A stretch of DNA of 64,000 bases from Gemmobacter megaterium. Lineage in GTDB: Bacteria > Pseudomonadota > Alphaproteobacteria > Rhodobacterales > Rhodobacteraceae. Location: positions 62,001 to 126,000 of the forward strand of contig NZ_FTOT01000007.1 of NCBI RefSeq assembly GCF_900156815.1, written 5' to 3'. A program made the translations under genes and the position numbers. A model generated the notes under the pieces. It saw only the letters and a list, made by a program, of their open reading frames with translations, made no database searches and had not been told where the DNA came from. This document shows, piece by piece, positions 44,572-53,714 of this stretch. Position 1 is the first letter of the stretch; every line of letters starts with the position of its first letter.

Positions 44572-45857
44572 TGCTGGTAACCGTTGTTCTTGTCCTGCTG
44601 GTGGTGCTGCTGGTCGTGGGCCTGCCCGTCGCGCTGGCGATGGCGATCTCGGGCGCGTTGGGTCTGTATTTCTATGGCGGATTTCCGATCCTGATGGGGA
44701 TCCTGGGAACAACACCGCTGTCCACCGCCAACTCTTATGAACTCATCACCATTCCGATGTTCATCCTGATGGCAGAGTTCGTCATCATTTCCGGCATCGC
44801 ATCGGATCTGTTTCGCTCGGCAACGATCTGGGTGGGCCGGCTGCGTGGCGGGGTGGCGATGGCCACGGCGATTGCGGGCGCGGGGTTCGGGGCGATCTCC
44901 GGCTCCAGCACCGCGGCGGCGGCGACCCTGGCCTCGACCTCGTTACCGGAAATGATGCGGCAGGGCTACGAGCCCAAGCTGGCAGGGGGTGTCGTGGCGA
45001 TTTCCGGCACGCTGGCCATGCTGATACCGCCGTCTGTCGCGCTGATCTTGTATGGCATCCTTGCGGATGTCTCGATCTCTCGCCTGATGATCGCCGGGGT
45101 GATCCCCGGCCTGATTGTCACCATGACCATCATCCTGACGGTCGCCCTGCTTGTCGCCATCTGGCCCCATTCGGCCCCGCCGGGGCAGCGCTACAGTTTT
45201 GGGGATAAGGTGCGGTCCCTGCGGCGGGTCTGGCCCATGCTGGTGCTGTTCCTGTCGGTGACAGGCACGATCTATACCGGCATCGCCACCCCGACCGAGG
45301 CGGCCGGGATTGCGGCATTTGCAGCAATGCTGCTGGCCATGATGGAACGGAAACTGACGTTTCCGGCCCTGTGGGGCGCCCTGCGTCGCGCCACGCATAC
45401 CACCTGCATGATCCTGTTCATCATCCTTGGCGCGCATGTCTTTGGCTATTTCTTCACCATCACCAGGGTGACGAACGACCTGGCGAACTGGGTCGGCGCA
45501 CTGCCGATGACCCCGCTGGCCATCATGGGCGTCATCCTGCTGGGCTACATCATCCTCGGCTTCTTCATGGATCAGATCGCCATTCTGATCCTGACCGTGC
45601 CGGTTGTGCTGCCCATCGTGCTGCAACTGGGGTTCGATCCGATCTGGTTCGGGGTCATCGTGGTGGTGACGGCAGAGATCGGCATGGTGACGCCGCCGCT
45701 TGGCATGAATGTCTTTGTCGTCGCACGCTATACCCGCCGCCCCTTGGGCGAGTTGTTCCGCGGCGTGATGCCCCATGTCTGGGCGCATCTTCTGGTGATC
45801 GCGGCCCTGACGCTGTTTCCGGCGCTGGTCCTGTGGCTGCCGTCGCAAATGAACTGA
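44571..45857 (+). CDS. TRAP transporter large permease (DctM-like)
   Basis: A 428-residue membrane protein with about twelve helices, the core of the TRAP importer. Typical: AGAGFGAISGSSTAAAATLAS and ILGFFMDQIAILILTVPVVLPIV. The ATG overlaps the DctQ stop as TGATG, with GGAGG 6 nt upstream. It is followed 34 bp later by the binding-protein gene. Confidence 0.95.
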   Translation: MLVTVVLVLLVVLLVVGLPVALAMAISGALGLYFYGGFPILMGILGTTPLSTANSYELITIPMFILMAEFVIISGIASDLFRSATIWVGRLRGGVAMATAIAGAGFGAISGSSTAAAATLASTSLPEMMRQGYEPKLAGGVVAISGTLAMLIPPSVALILYGILADVSISRLMIAGVIPGLIVTMTIILTVALLVAIWPHSAPPGQRYSFGDKVRSLRRVWPMLVLFLSVTGTIYTGIATPTEAAGIAAFAAMLLAMMERKLTFPALWGALRRATHTTCMILFIILGAHVFGYFFTITRVTNDLANWVGALPMTPLAIMGVILLGYIILGFFMDQIAILILTVPVVLPIVLQLGFDPIWFGVIVVVTAEIGMVTPPLGMNVFVVARYTRRPLGELFRGVMPHVWAHLLVIAALTLFPALVLWLPSQMN

Positions 45858-45891
45858 CGAAACCGATCAGCATCCAGTGGAGGAGATGGAA

Positions 45892-46905
45892 ATGATCAAG
45901 GCAACAGCAGGCGCGGCACTTGCCGCCCTTATGACCACCGCAGCACTGCCGGCAATGGCAGAAACGATCCGGGTGGGCGACAGCTTCCCCGTTGGCCACT
46001 ACATCGCCGAAAACATGACCAAGTACTGGATGGAACTGGTCACCAAGAACACGAACGGCGCCGTCACCTTTGAATATTTCCCTGCCGAACAGATGGGCAA
46101 GGCCAAGGATCTGCTGCAACTGACGCAAAGCGGCGTGCTGGACGTCGGATATGTCGGCGCGTCTTATGTGGCCGACAAGCTGCCGCTGTCGTCGGTCGGT
46201 GAACTGCCCGAGGCATTCACCACATCCTGCGCCGGAACCAAGGCATTCTGGCAGATCGCCAAACCGGGCGGCGCACTGGACAAGGCCGAATTTGCGCCCA
46301 ACGGCGTGCGCGTCCTGATGGTGATGGTGTTGCCACCCTATCAGATCTTTACCAAGTCGAAGGAAATCACCGGGATTGACAGCTTCAAGGGGCTCAAGCT
46401 GCGCTCGACCGGCGCATCAAAGGAGATCGCAACCCGGTTGGTCGGCGCCGTTCCGGTCAGCATTCCCGCCCCGGAATCGCGCGAGGCCATTTCGCGTGGC
46501 ACCCTGGATGGCATCCTGTTCCCGCATTCCTCGGTCTTGCCGTACGAGATTCATCCCCATCTGAAATATGCCACCCAGAACACGAACTTCGGGTCGTTCG
46601 TCGTCACCTACACGATCAGCCAGACGCGCTGGGACAAGCTGGCCCCCGAAGTGCAGACCGCATTGGCGGACGCCGGCGAGACCGCAACGATGCACGGCTG
46701 CGAGATTGCGGACGAGCTCGACGGAAAGGACAAGCAGACCATCGCCGATGCGGGCGTCACCTTCGTGGACCTGCCGCCAGCCGATGCCGCGAAGGTGGCA
46801 GAGATGATGGCCACGGTCGGTGACGAATGGGCCGACACGCTGGAGGGCCGCGGACGGCCTGCGCGCGCCATCCTCGCCGCCTTCCGCGACGCGCTGGAAC
46901 AGTAG
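45892..46905 (+). CDS. TRAP transporter substrate-binding protein (DctP-like)
   Basis: A 337-residue periplasmic protein. The signal peptide (residues 1-~24) ends AMA; the mature part has the DctP fold with YFPAEQMGKAKDLLQLTQSG and the helix after GLKLRSTGASKEIATRLVGA, where the conserved Arg that binds the carboxylate of the ligand lies. The start is the ATG with GGAGGAG just upstream rather than an in-frame GTG five codons earlier. Ligand unknown; a dicarboxylate is suggested by the downstream enzymes. Confidence 0.93.
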   Translation: MIKATAGAALAALMTTAALPAMAETIRVGDSFPVGHYIAENMTKYWMELVTKNTNGAVTFEYFPAEQMGKAKDLLQLTQSGVLDVGYVGASYVADKLPLSSVGELPEAFTTSCAGTKAFWQIAKPGGALDKAEFAPNGVRVLMVMVLPPYQIFTKSKEITGIDSFKGLKLRSTGASKEIATRLVGAVPVSIPAPESREAISRGTLDGILFPHSSVLPYEIHPHLKYATQNTNFGSFVVTYTISQTRWDKLAPEVQTALADAGETATMHGCEIADELDGKDKQTIADAGVTFVDLPPADAAKVAEMMATVGDEWADTLEGRGRPARAILAAFRDALEQ

Positions 46906-46955
46906 TGGCCGCTCCGGGCGCCAATAGCGCCCGGACACCCGCCGGGAGGACCACC

Positions 46956-47417
46956 ATGAAACTAGTCGGCCAAGGCTACTACTGGACCGAGCTGCCCGTC
47001 GGTGCCCGCTTTCGCACCTTTGGCCGGACGATCACCGAAACCGATATCGTCAATTTCGTTTCGGTGGCCGGGATGCTGGAGTCGCTGTTTGTGGATGCCG
47101 AGTTCCGCGCCGGTCATTCGGCGATTCCCGGTCGCCCCGCGCCCGCCGCGCTGGTCCTGTCGCTATGCGAAGGTCTGGTTCTGAACGCCACCGGCCAGGG
47201 CACCGGGCTGGCCTTTCTCGGGATGGAACTGACCGTCAAGGCGCCAGTTGTGCAGGGGGACACCATTCACGTCGAGATCGAAGTGACAGAGCAGCGCGCT
47301 GCACAGAAAAACGGGCGCGGACTGGTCCGCACCCGCAACGAGGTGGTCAACCAGCGCGGCGAGGTCGTCATGGTGTACACCCCCTTGCGGCTTATGGCGG
47401 GTCCACCGGCGGAATAG
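46956..47417 (+). CDS. MaoC-like hot-dog protein, active-site His missing
   Basis: A 153-residue single hot-dog domain close to MaoC dehydratases (ITETDIVNFVSVAGMLES near residue 26). In MaoC hydratases the motif (D/N)xxPLHxD follows at this point; here it reads MLESLFVD, without His. It may thus be a non-hydratase acyl-CoA binder, thioesterase or altered hydratase. GGGAGG precedes the ATG. It is in the TRAP operon and before a strong hairpin. Compare the complete MaoC gene at 52395. Confidence 0.85.
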   Translation: MKLVGQGYYWTELPVGARFRTFGRTITETDIVNFVSVAGMLESLFVDAEFRAGHSAIPGRPAPAALVLSLCEGLVLNATGQGTGLAFLGMELTVKAPVVQGDTIHVEIEVTEQRAAQKNGRGLVRTRNEVVNQRGEVVMVYTPLRLMAGPPAE

Positions 47418-47453
47418 CCTGCAAGATTCGTTCACTATTCTGAACAGATTTGG

Positions 47454-47475
47454 GGGGGCGCCTTCGGGCGCCCTC
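47454..47475 (+). terminator. TTCG-capped hairpin inside the dicarboxylate locus
   Basis: GGGGGCGCC, loop TTCG, GGCGCCCTC: a 9-bp stem with one G-T pair and a very stable tetraloop, 37 bp after the MaoC-like gene. A T-run follows only about 15 bases later. It may terminate or attenuate transcription, or protect the transporter mRNA. Confidence 0.6.
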
Positions 47476-47606
47476 AAATATTTGCGCAAAAAGATCTATT
47501 TTTTCAGGAATCTGCGCCGAACCACTTGCGAAAGTGCGCCTGACATGATCCAAAATTATGCATGATCCGTCTACATACCGGAACCAAGACAAGGAACATT
47601 GCAGCC

Positions 47607-48800
47607 ATGGGACCGCTGGCCGGGCTAAAGGTAATCGACCTGACATCGGTGGTAATGGGGCCGTATGCGACCCAGTTTCTGGGGGATTTCGGCGCCGATG
47701 TGATCAAGGTCGAGGCCCCTGTCGGCGACCTCGTGCGATCCATCGGATCGGGCCGGCACCCCGACATGGGGCCGATGTTCCTGAACTCCAACCGCTCGAA
47801 ACGGTCCATTTCGATCAACCTCAAATCTCCCGAAGGCAAGGCGCTACTGCTGCGGCTGTGCAAGGATGCCGATGTTCTGGTCTACAATGTCCGGCCTGCC
47901 GCCATGGCGCGGCTCGGCCTGTCGTACGAGGATGTGGCGGCAGCCAACCCCGGCATCATCTATGCCGGCCTCTACGGCTATGGTCAGGACGGCCCCTATG
48001 CGGCACGCCCGGCCTATGACGACCTGATCCAGGGCGGCGCCACGGTTGCGCATCTGTTTCAGGCCTCGGGCAGCACCGAGCCGCGCTATATCCCCTCGGC
48101 GGTGGCCGACCGGGTGGTCGGGCTGATGGCGCTCTCGGCGATACTTGCCGCCGTCGTGGCGCGGAATTCCACTGGCAAAGGTCAGCGGGTGGATGTGCCC
48201 ATGTTCGAAACCATGGTGGGATTCATCCTGGCCGATCACATGGGCGGGCTGACCTATGATCCGCCGCTTGATCGAGGGGGCTATGCCCGGCAGCTTGCGC
48301 CGAACCGGCGACCGCTCAAGACCGCCAATGGCCATGTCTGCGCCCTGATTTACACCGACGACCACTGGCGGCGGTTCCTGAAGGCCATAGGCGAGCCCGA
48401 ACGGATGGACGACCCCCGCTTTGGCAGCTTTCGCGGGCGGAACGGCAACTATGACGTGGTCTACGCCTGGCTGCTGGAGAAATTCGAGACCCGCACCTCC
48501 GAGGACTGGATCAGCCTGCTGGACGAGATCGACGTGCCGGTGATGGCGATGCACACGTTCGAAAGCGTCCTGAAGGATCCGCACTTGCAAGCCGTGAACT
48601 TCTTTCAGCCAGCAGAGCATCCGACCGAGGGCCAGATCGTCACCATGGCGAACCCCGTCCGCATGTCGGGAACGCCGGTAGAACCGCCGCGGCTGGCGCC
48701 GAATTTCGCCGAACACACGCTGGAAGTGCTGCGCGAAGCAGGGCTGAGCCAGCCGGAAATCGACGCGCTGGTGCGCGACAAGGTTGTGACGGCGCGCTGA
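47607..48800 (+). CDS. class III CoA-transferase (CaiB/BaiF family)
   Basis: A 397-residue CoA-transferase. Family motifs: GPLAGLKVIDLTSVVMGPYATQFLGDFGADVIKVEAP at the N-terminus, LNSNRSKRSISINLKSPEG, and the catalytic Asp in ARPAYDDLIQGG (near 149). It moves CoA from a donor thioester to an organic acid by a ping-pong mechanism. In the P. aeruginosa itaconate locus a CaiB-type enzyme activates itaconate, as I recall; this gene could do the same. AAGGAA lies 8 nt before the ATG. It is the first of seven closely packed genes. Confidence 0.93.
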   Translation: MGPLAGLKVIDLTSVVMGPYATQFLGDFGADVIKVEAPVGDLVRSIGSGRHPDMGPMFLNSNRSKRSISINLKSPEGKALLLRLCKDADVLVYNVRPAAMARLGLSYEDVAAANPGIIYAGLYGYGQDGPYAARPAYDDLIQGGATVAHLFQASGSTEPRYIPSAVADRVVGLMALSAILAAVVARNSTGKGQRVDVPMFETMVGFILADHMGGLTYDPPLDRGGYARQLAPNRRPLKTANGHVCALIYTDDHWRRFLKAIGEPERMDDPRFGSFRGRNGNYDVVYAWLLEKFETRTSEDWISLLDEIDVPVMAMHTFESVLKDPHLQAVNFFQPAEHPTEGQIVTMANPVRMSGTPVEPPRLAPNFAEHTLEVLREAGLSQPEIDALVRDKVVTAR

Positions 48801-48822
48801 CGCCGCGCCAACGGAGGATGAC

Positions 48823-49989
48823 ATGGATTTCGCACTGACCCCAGACCAGGAAGCCATCCGCGATGCCATTGCGCGCATCTGCGAGAAATTCGACGATGCC
48901 TACTGGCTCAAACGCGACCGGGACGGCGGTTTTCCGCAGGATTTCTACGATGCCCTGGCCCGTGAAGGCTGGCTGGGTATCTGCACTGCCGAAGCGCAGG
49001 GCGGCGCCGGACTCGGGATCACCGAAGCCGCGATCATGATGCGCACCATCGCCGAATCCGGCGCCGGCCTGTCCGGGGCATCAGCGGTCCATATCAACAT
49101 CTTCGGACTGAAGCCGGTGGATGTGTTCGGCACGCAGGAGCAGAAAGACCGCATGATCCGCCCCATGGCCGAGGGGCGCGAGAAATCCTGTTTTGCCGTG
49201 ACAGAGCCGAACACCGGGCTCAACACCACCCAACTCAAGCTCCGCGCGGTGCGCAAGGGCGACACCTATCATGTCGACGGGCAAAAGGTCTGGATCTCTA
49301 CCGCGCAGGTGGCCGACCGCATCCTGCTGCTGGCCCGCACCACCCCGCTGGACGAGGTCAAGAAACCCACCCACGGCCTGAGCCTGTTCTACACGAAATT
49401 CGATCGCGACCGCATCAAGGTGCGCGAGATCGAGAAGATGGGTCGCAAATGCGTCGACTCGAACGAGCTGTTCTTCGAGGATTTCCAGATCCCCGCCGAA
49501 GATCTGATCGGCGAAGAGGGGCGCGGGTTTGAATACATCCTCCAGGGAATGAACCCCGAGCGGATCCTGATTGCGGCCGAAGCCGTCGGGCTGGGCATGG
49601 CGGCGCTGCGCAAGGCGACCCAATATGCCAAGGAGCGCGTCGTTTTCAATCGTCCCATCGGCCAGAACCAGGGCATCCAGCACCCACTTGCCACGAACTG
49701 GTGCGAGCTGGAAGCGGCATGGATGATGGTGATGAAAGCAGCCTGGCTCTATGACAGCGGGCAACCCTGCGGCGCCGAGGCGAATGCAGCCAAATATCTG
49801 GCGGGCGAAGCCGGGTTCAACGCCTGCCAACAGGCGGTAATGACCCATGGCGGCTTTGGCTATGCCAAGGAATATCACGTGGAACGCTACCTGCGCGAAG
49901 TGATGATCCCGCGCATCGCCCCGATCAGCCCGCAACTGGTGCTGTCCTTCATTGCCGAGCGGGTTCTGGGCCTGCCGAAGTCATACTGA
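48823..49989 (+). CDS. acyl-CoA dehydrogenase
   Basis: A 388-residue flavoenzyme oxidising an acyl-CoA to the 2-enoyl-CoA, passing electrons to ETF. Motifs: CFAVTEPNTGLNTTQLKLRAVR (FAD/substrate) and MTHGGFGYAKEYHVERYLREV near the C-terminus. The usual IxEGTSE FAD motif after it is replaced by IAPISPQLVLSFIAERVLG, as in one distinct ACAD subgroup. In this context methylsuccinyl-CoA or a related branched dicarboxyl-CoA is a possible substrate (inference). GGAGG precedes the ATG. Confidence 0.93.
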   Translation: MDFALTPDQEAIRDAIARICEKFDDAYWLKRDRDGGFPQDFYDALAREGWLGICTAEAQGGAGLGITEAAIMMRTIAESGAGLSGASAVHINIFGLKPVDVFGTQEQKDRMIRPMAEGREKSCFAVTEPNTGLNTTQLKLRAVRKGDTYHVDGQKVWISTAQVADRILLLARTTPLDEVKKPTHGLSLFYTKFDRDRIKVREIEKMGRKCVDSNELFFEDFQIPAEDLIGEEGRGFEYILQGMNPERILIAAEAVGLGMAALRKATQYAKERVVFNRPIGQNQGIQHPLATNWCELEAAWMMVMKAAWLYDSGQPCGAEANAAKYLAGEAGFNACQQAVMTHGGFGYAKEYHVERYLREVMIPRIAPISPQLVLSFIAERVLGLPKSY

Positions 49990-51242
49990 TGCAGGCGGTC
50001 GCGGCAGACAGGCTGGACTATGGCGCCCTGCTTCGGTCGGGCGGCCGTGTCCTGGTCGGGCAAGGCACGGCAGAGCCGGTATCGCTGACGCGGCGGCTGG
50101 TGGCGGCGCCCCCCACGGCAGAGGTTCCGGTTTTCCTGGGCCCGATGTGGTCGGATGTCTGGATCGGCGATCTGCCGGAGGTGCTGAAGCTGGAGTGCTA
50201 TGGCGCCTTTGGGGCCGGGGCGCGGCTGGCGCGTGACGGACGGTTGGCAATCTATCCCCTGCATGTCTCTGCCTTGGCAGCGACGATGGGCAGCCAGCGG
50301 ATGCCGGTGGATGCGGTCCTGCTGCAACTGCGCCCGTCGGCCAGCGGCAAGGGCTGGAACCTTGGCCTCAGCCGGGACTTCGTCGCGCGCGTTGCCCGCA
50401 CGGCACGGGTCGTCGTGGCCGAACTCAACCCCCATCTGCCGGCTTGCCATGGCGGCGACATCGACGATCTGCCGATCACCGCGCTGATCGAGGGGGCAGA
50501 GCCCCCCGTCACCCTGCCGACGGCGCCACTGTCGCAAACCGACCGTCAGGTGGCCGCGCATGTTGCCGCACTGATCCCCGATCGGGCGGTGATCCAACTG
50601 GGGGTCGGCACCATTCCCGCAGCGGTTCTGGGCGCGCTTTCGGGCCACAGGGATCTGGGGCTGCATTCGGGCGCGGCACCGGATGGCGTGGCAGACCTGA
50701 TCGAGGCCGGAGTCCTGACCAACGCGCACAAGGAGCGGGATGGGGGTGTTTCGGTCTTTGGCATGTTGATCGGCGGGCCGCGCCTTTATGCAATGGCCGA
50801 CTGCAACCCCGCCATGCGGGTTGCCGGACAAGAGGAAACCCACGATCCCGCCATCATCGCCAGTCTGTCCCGCTTTCACGCGATCAACTCGGCGCTGGAA
50901 GTCGATCTGACCGGGCAGGTCGGATCCGAAGAGGTCGGCGGGCGCTATCTGGGCGCCGTCGGCGGCCAGGTGGATTATGTCCGCGCAGCCCAGCTTTCGG
51001 CCGGGGGCCGGTCGATCATCGCGCTGCCATCGGTGACACCGAAGGGCGCCAGCCGCATCGTCGCACGGGTGGGTGTGGCCACATGTGGCCGCGCGGATGC
51101 GGATACAATCGTCACCGAACATGGCGTCGCCGAACTGCGCGGCCTGCCGCTGGCGGAACGCGCGCGACGCATGATCGCCATCGCTGCACCCGAACACCGC
51201 GAGGCGCTGGCGCGCAGTTGGCGCGACAGGGGCATCGGATGA
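49989..51242 (+). CDS. acetyl-CoA hydrolase/4-hydroxybutyrate CoA-transferase family protein
   Basis: A 417-residue class I CoA-transferase with two similar domains. AVIQLGVGTIPAAVLGALSGHRDLGLHSG, the oxyanion region GQVDYVRAAQLSAGGRSIIALPS and VTEHGVAELRGLPL mark the family. RipA of the Yersinia itaconate operon belongs to this family, so there are two CoA-transfer candidates in the locus. The ATG overlaps the dehydrogenase stop as TGATG. Confidence 0.9.
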   Translation: MQAVAADRLDYGALLRSGGRVLVGQGTAEPVSLTRRLVAAPPTAEVPVFLGPMWSDVWIGDLPEVLKLECYGAFGAGARLARDGRLAIYPLHVSALAATMGSQRMPVDAVLLQLRPSASGKGWNLGLSRDFVARVARTARVVVAELNPHLPACHGGDIDDLPITALIEGAEPPVTLPTAPLSQTDRQVAAHVAALIPDRAVIQLGVGTIPAAVLGALSGHRDLGLHSGAAPDGVADLIEAGVLTNAHKERDGGVSVFGMLIGGPRLYAMADCNPAMRVAGQEETHDPAIIASLSRFHAINSALEVDLTGQVGSEEVGGRYLGAVGGQVDYVRAAQLSAGGRSIIALPSVTPKGASRIVARVGVATCGRADADTIVTEHGVAELRGLPLAERARRMIAIAAPEHREALARSWRDRGIG

Positions 51243-52381
51243 CAGGGCCGCTTGCCGGGTTGAAGTTCGTGGAAATGGTCGGCATCGGCCCTGGCCCCTT
51301 TGCCGCGATGGTTCTGGCCGATCTGGGGGCCGAGGTTCTGCGGATCGACCGGCTTGTACCATCGGGCAACGGGATCGAACGCCCGGTGGATTGCGACTTC
51401 GCGGCCCGAGGCCGGGCCTCTGTGGCGCTTGATCTCAAGCAGTCAGAAGCGGTCGAGCTGGTGCTTGATCTGATCGCCCAGGCGGATGGGCTGATCGAAG
51501 GGTTCCGCCCCGGTGTGATGGAACGGCTGGGGCTGGGGCCCGATCCGTGCCTCGCGCGCAACCCACGCCTGGCCTATGGCCGCCTGACCGGCTGGGGCCA
51601 GACCGGGCCGCTGGCGCCGACCGCAGGGCATGACCTGACCTATCTGGCACAGACTGGCGTCCTGGACAGGCTGGGGCGGGCCGAAGGGCCGCCGGTGCCG
51701 CCCATGAACCTGCTGGGTGACTTTGCCGGTGGCAGCCTGATGATGGTCATCGGCCTGCTGGCCGCCATCCAGTCCGCCCGCGCCACGGGGCAGGGTCAGG
51801 TCGTCGATGCGGCCATCGTGGACGGCGTATCGCTTCTGGCCACGCCGCTGCTGGGCCTGATCGCGGCAGGCATCCATTCTGGCGGGCGCGGCGAGAACCT
51901 GCTGGATACGGGCGCGCCACACTACGACAGCTATATCTGTGCCTGCGGCGGCTATCTGGCCATCGCGCCCATCGAGACCAAGTTCCGCAACGAGTTGTTG
52001 GCCGGGCTGGGGTTCGAGCCGACAACCTTCCCCGATGTCACCGACCGGGCCAACTGGCCTGCGGCCCGCGCACGGATCGCCGGGCGCATCGCCAGCCGGA
52101 CCCGCGACGACTGGGCCGCCATCTTTGCAGGCACCGACGCCTGCGCGGCGCCGGTCCTGACCTTTGCCCAGGCGCAGGCTCATCCTGCCGCACTTGAACG
52201 GCAGGCCTGGATCACCGTGGCGGGCCACGCCCAGCCCGCGCCCGCGCCCCGGTTTTCCGCCACGCCATCCGGCACCCCCTCGGCACCACAACCGCGAGGG
52301 GCCGGAACGGCGGCGCTGGGGGGCTGGGGCATATCCGAACACCGCCGCGCGGCACTGCGTGCAGCCGGCATTCTGCTGTAA
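51239..52381 (+). CDS. alpha-methylacyl-CoA racemase-like (class III CoA-transferase fold)
   Basis: A 380-residue CaiB-fold protein closer to AMACR than to transferases. The racemase catalytic pair is visible: AGHDLTYLAQTG near residue 123 (His/Asp) and NLLGDFAGGSLMM (Asp) near 160, plus GQVVDAAIVDG. AMACR interconverts 2R- and 2S-methylacyl-CoA by alpha-proton exchange. The overlap with the upstream gene is ATGA. In this locus it could set stereochemistry of a methyl-branched CoA ester before dehydrogenation or cleavage (inference). The C-terminal region is low complexity (Ala/Pro/Gly). Confidence 0.88.
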   Translation: MTGPLAGLKFVEMVGIGPGPFAAMVLADLGAEVLRIDRLVPSGNGIERPVDCDFAARGRASVALDLKQSEAVELVLDLIAQADGLIEGFRPGVMERLGLGPDPCLARNPRLAYGRLTGWGQTGPLAPTAGHDLTYLAQTGVLDRLGRAEGPPVPPMNLLGDFAGGSLMMVIGLLAAIQSARATGQGQVVDAAIVDGVSLLATPLLGLIAAGIHSGGRGENLLDTGAPHYDSYICACGGYLAIAPIETKFRNELLAGLGFEPTTFPDVTDRANWPAARARIAGRIASRTRDDWAAIFAGTDACAAPVLTFAQAQAHPAALERQAWITVAGHAQPAPAPRFSATPSGTPSAPQPRGAGTAALGGWGISEHRRAALRAAGILL

Positions 52382-52394
52382 CCGGGAGGACAAG

Positions 52395-52850
52395 ATGGCA
52401 GGGCTGTATTACGAAGATTTCGAGATCGGACGCGAGTTCCACCACGATCTCAGCCGCACGGTGACGGATTACGACAACATCTCGTTCAGTCTGATGACGA
52501 TGAACACCCAGCCGCTGCACATCGACCACCATTTCGCGGAACAGACAGAATGGGGCAAGCCGCTGTTCAACAGCCTGTATACGCTGGCGATCATGATCGG
52601 CATGGCCGTCACGGATACGACGCTGGGCACCACGATCGCCAACCTTGGCATGACCGATGTGCGCTTTCCCAAGCCGGTCTTTGCCGGTGATACGCTGCGC
52701 GCCCGGACCAAGATCATTTCCAAGCGCGAAAGCAGTTCGCGCCCGAATGCCGGGATCGTCGAGTTCGAACATACCTGCGTGAACCAGAAGGGCGAGGTTG
52801 TGGCCATCTGCCGCCGCGCCGGTCTGATGCGTAAGCGCGAGGCGGCGTGA
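52395..52850 (+). CDS. MaoC-family enoyl-CoA hydratase
   Basis: A 151-residue hot-dog hydratase with the catalytic region MNTQPLHIDHHFAEQTEWGKPLFNSL at about 38-60 intact, including PLHID. The NTQPLH form is, as I recall, common in the subgroup that hydrates mesaconyl- and itaconyl-CoA. GGGAGG lies 8 nt before the ATG, and the last base is shared with the next gene's ATG. By context it would make citramalyl-CoA for the lyase that follows. Confidence 0.92.
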   Translation: MAGLYYEDFEIGREFHHDLSRTVTDYDNISFSLMTMNTQPLHIDHHFAEQTEWGKPLFNSLYTLAIMIGMAVTDTTLGTTIANLGMTDVRFPKPVFAGDTLRARTKIISKRESSSRPNAGIVEFEHTCVNQKGEVVAICRRAGLMRKREAA

Positions 52851-53707
52851 TGCGGTCCATCCTGTTCGTTCCCGGCGACAGCCCGCGCAAGTTTGCCAAG
52901 GCGATGGGGACAGCCGCCGATGCGCTGGTGCTGGATCTGGAAGATTCCGTCGCCGCCCCTGCCAAGGTCGCCGCCCGTGCGACGGTGGCGGAAATGCTGG
53001 GCACCGACCGCGCCGGAAAACAGCTGATCGTGCGCGTGAACGCCTTTGACACCGGCATGACGCTGGACGATCTGGCGGCCATCATGCCGCACCGCCCCGA
53101 TGGCATCCTGCTGCCAAAGGCGCGGGGCGGGGCGGATATCGCCGAACTGGCAAACTATCTCGCTGCCTTCGAGGCGGCATCGGGAATGGCCCAAGGCAGC
53201 ACCTGGATCATGGCCGTAGCGACCGAAACCGCAGAGGCCGTGATGGGCATGGCCAGCTATACACCTGCTCATCCGCGATTGAAGGGGCTGCTTTGGGGGG
53301 CCGAGGATCTGTCGGCCTCTCTGGGTGCCACATCGAACCGCGACGGCACCGCCTATTCCGGTCCGTTCGTGCTGGCGCGCAACCTGTGCCTGTTCGCCGC
53401 GGCCTCTGCCGGCGTCATGGCGATTGACACGGTATGTACCGCCATCGGCGATCTGGACTACGTGGCGGACGAGGCCCGCGCTGCGCGACGCGATGGTTTC
53501 ACTGCCAAGATGGTGATTCATCCCAGCCATGTGGACCCGGTGAATGCCGCCTTCACCCCGACTGCCGACGAAGTGGCATGGGCAAAGACGGTGATCCGCA
53601 CCTTCGAGGAAAATCCGGGGCTTGGCGTCGTTTCGATTGATGGCAAGATGATAGACAAACCGCATGAACGCGCGGCACGCAAGATTCTGGCGGCAGCGCG
53701 AGGATAG
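52850..53707 (+). CDS. CitE-like CoA-ester lyase (citramalyl-/malyl-CoA lyase family)
   Basis: A 285-residue HpcH/HpaI TIM-barrel lyase. Motifs: RSILFVPGDSPRKFAKA (CoA and Arg), LVLDLEDSVAAPAK (Glu/Asp), VATETAEAV and LLWGAEDLSASLGA (Mg ligands Glu and Asp), and the C-terminal KMVIHPSHVDPVN. It cleaves a 3-hydroxyacyl-CoA, e.g. citramalyl-CoA to acetyl-CoA and pyruvate. Its length fits the citramalyl-CoA lyases of itaconate loci. The ATG overlaps the MaoC stop as TGATG. Confidence 0.92.
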   Translation: MRSILFVPGDSPRKFAKAMGTAADALVLDLEDSVAAPAKVAARATVAEMLGTDRAGKQLIVRVNAFDTGMTLDDLAAIMPHRPDGILLPKARGGADIAELANYLAAFEAASGMAQGSTWIMAVATETAEAVMGMASYTPAHPRLKGLLWGAEDLSASLGATSNRDGTAYSGPFVLARNLCLFAAASAGVMAIDTVCTAIGDLDYVADEARAARRDGFTAKMVIHPSHVDPVNAAFTPTADEVAWAKTVIRTFEENPGLGVVSIDGKMIDKPHERAARKILAAARG

Positions 53708-53714
53708 CTTCTGA

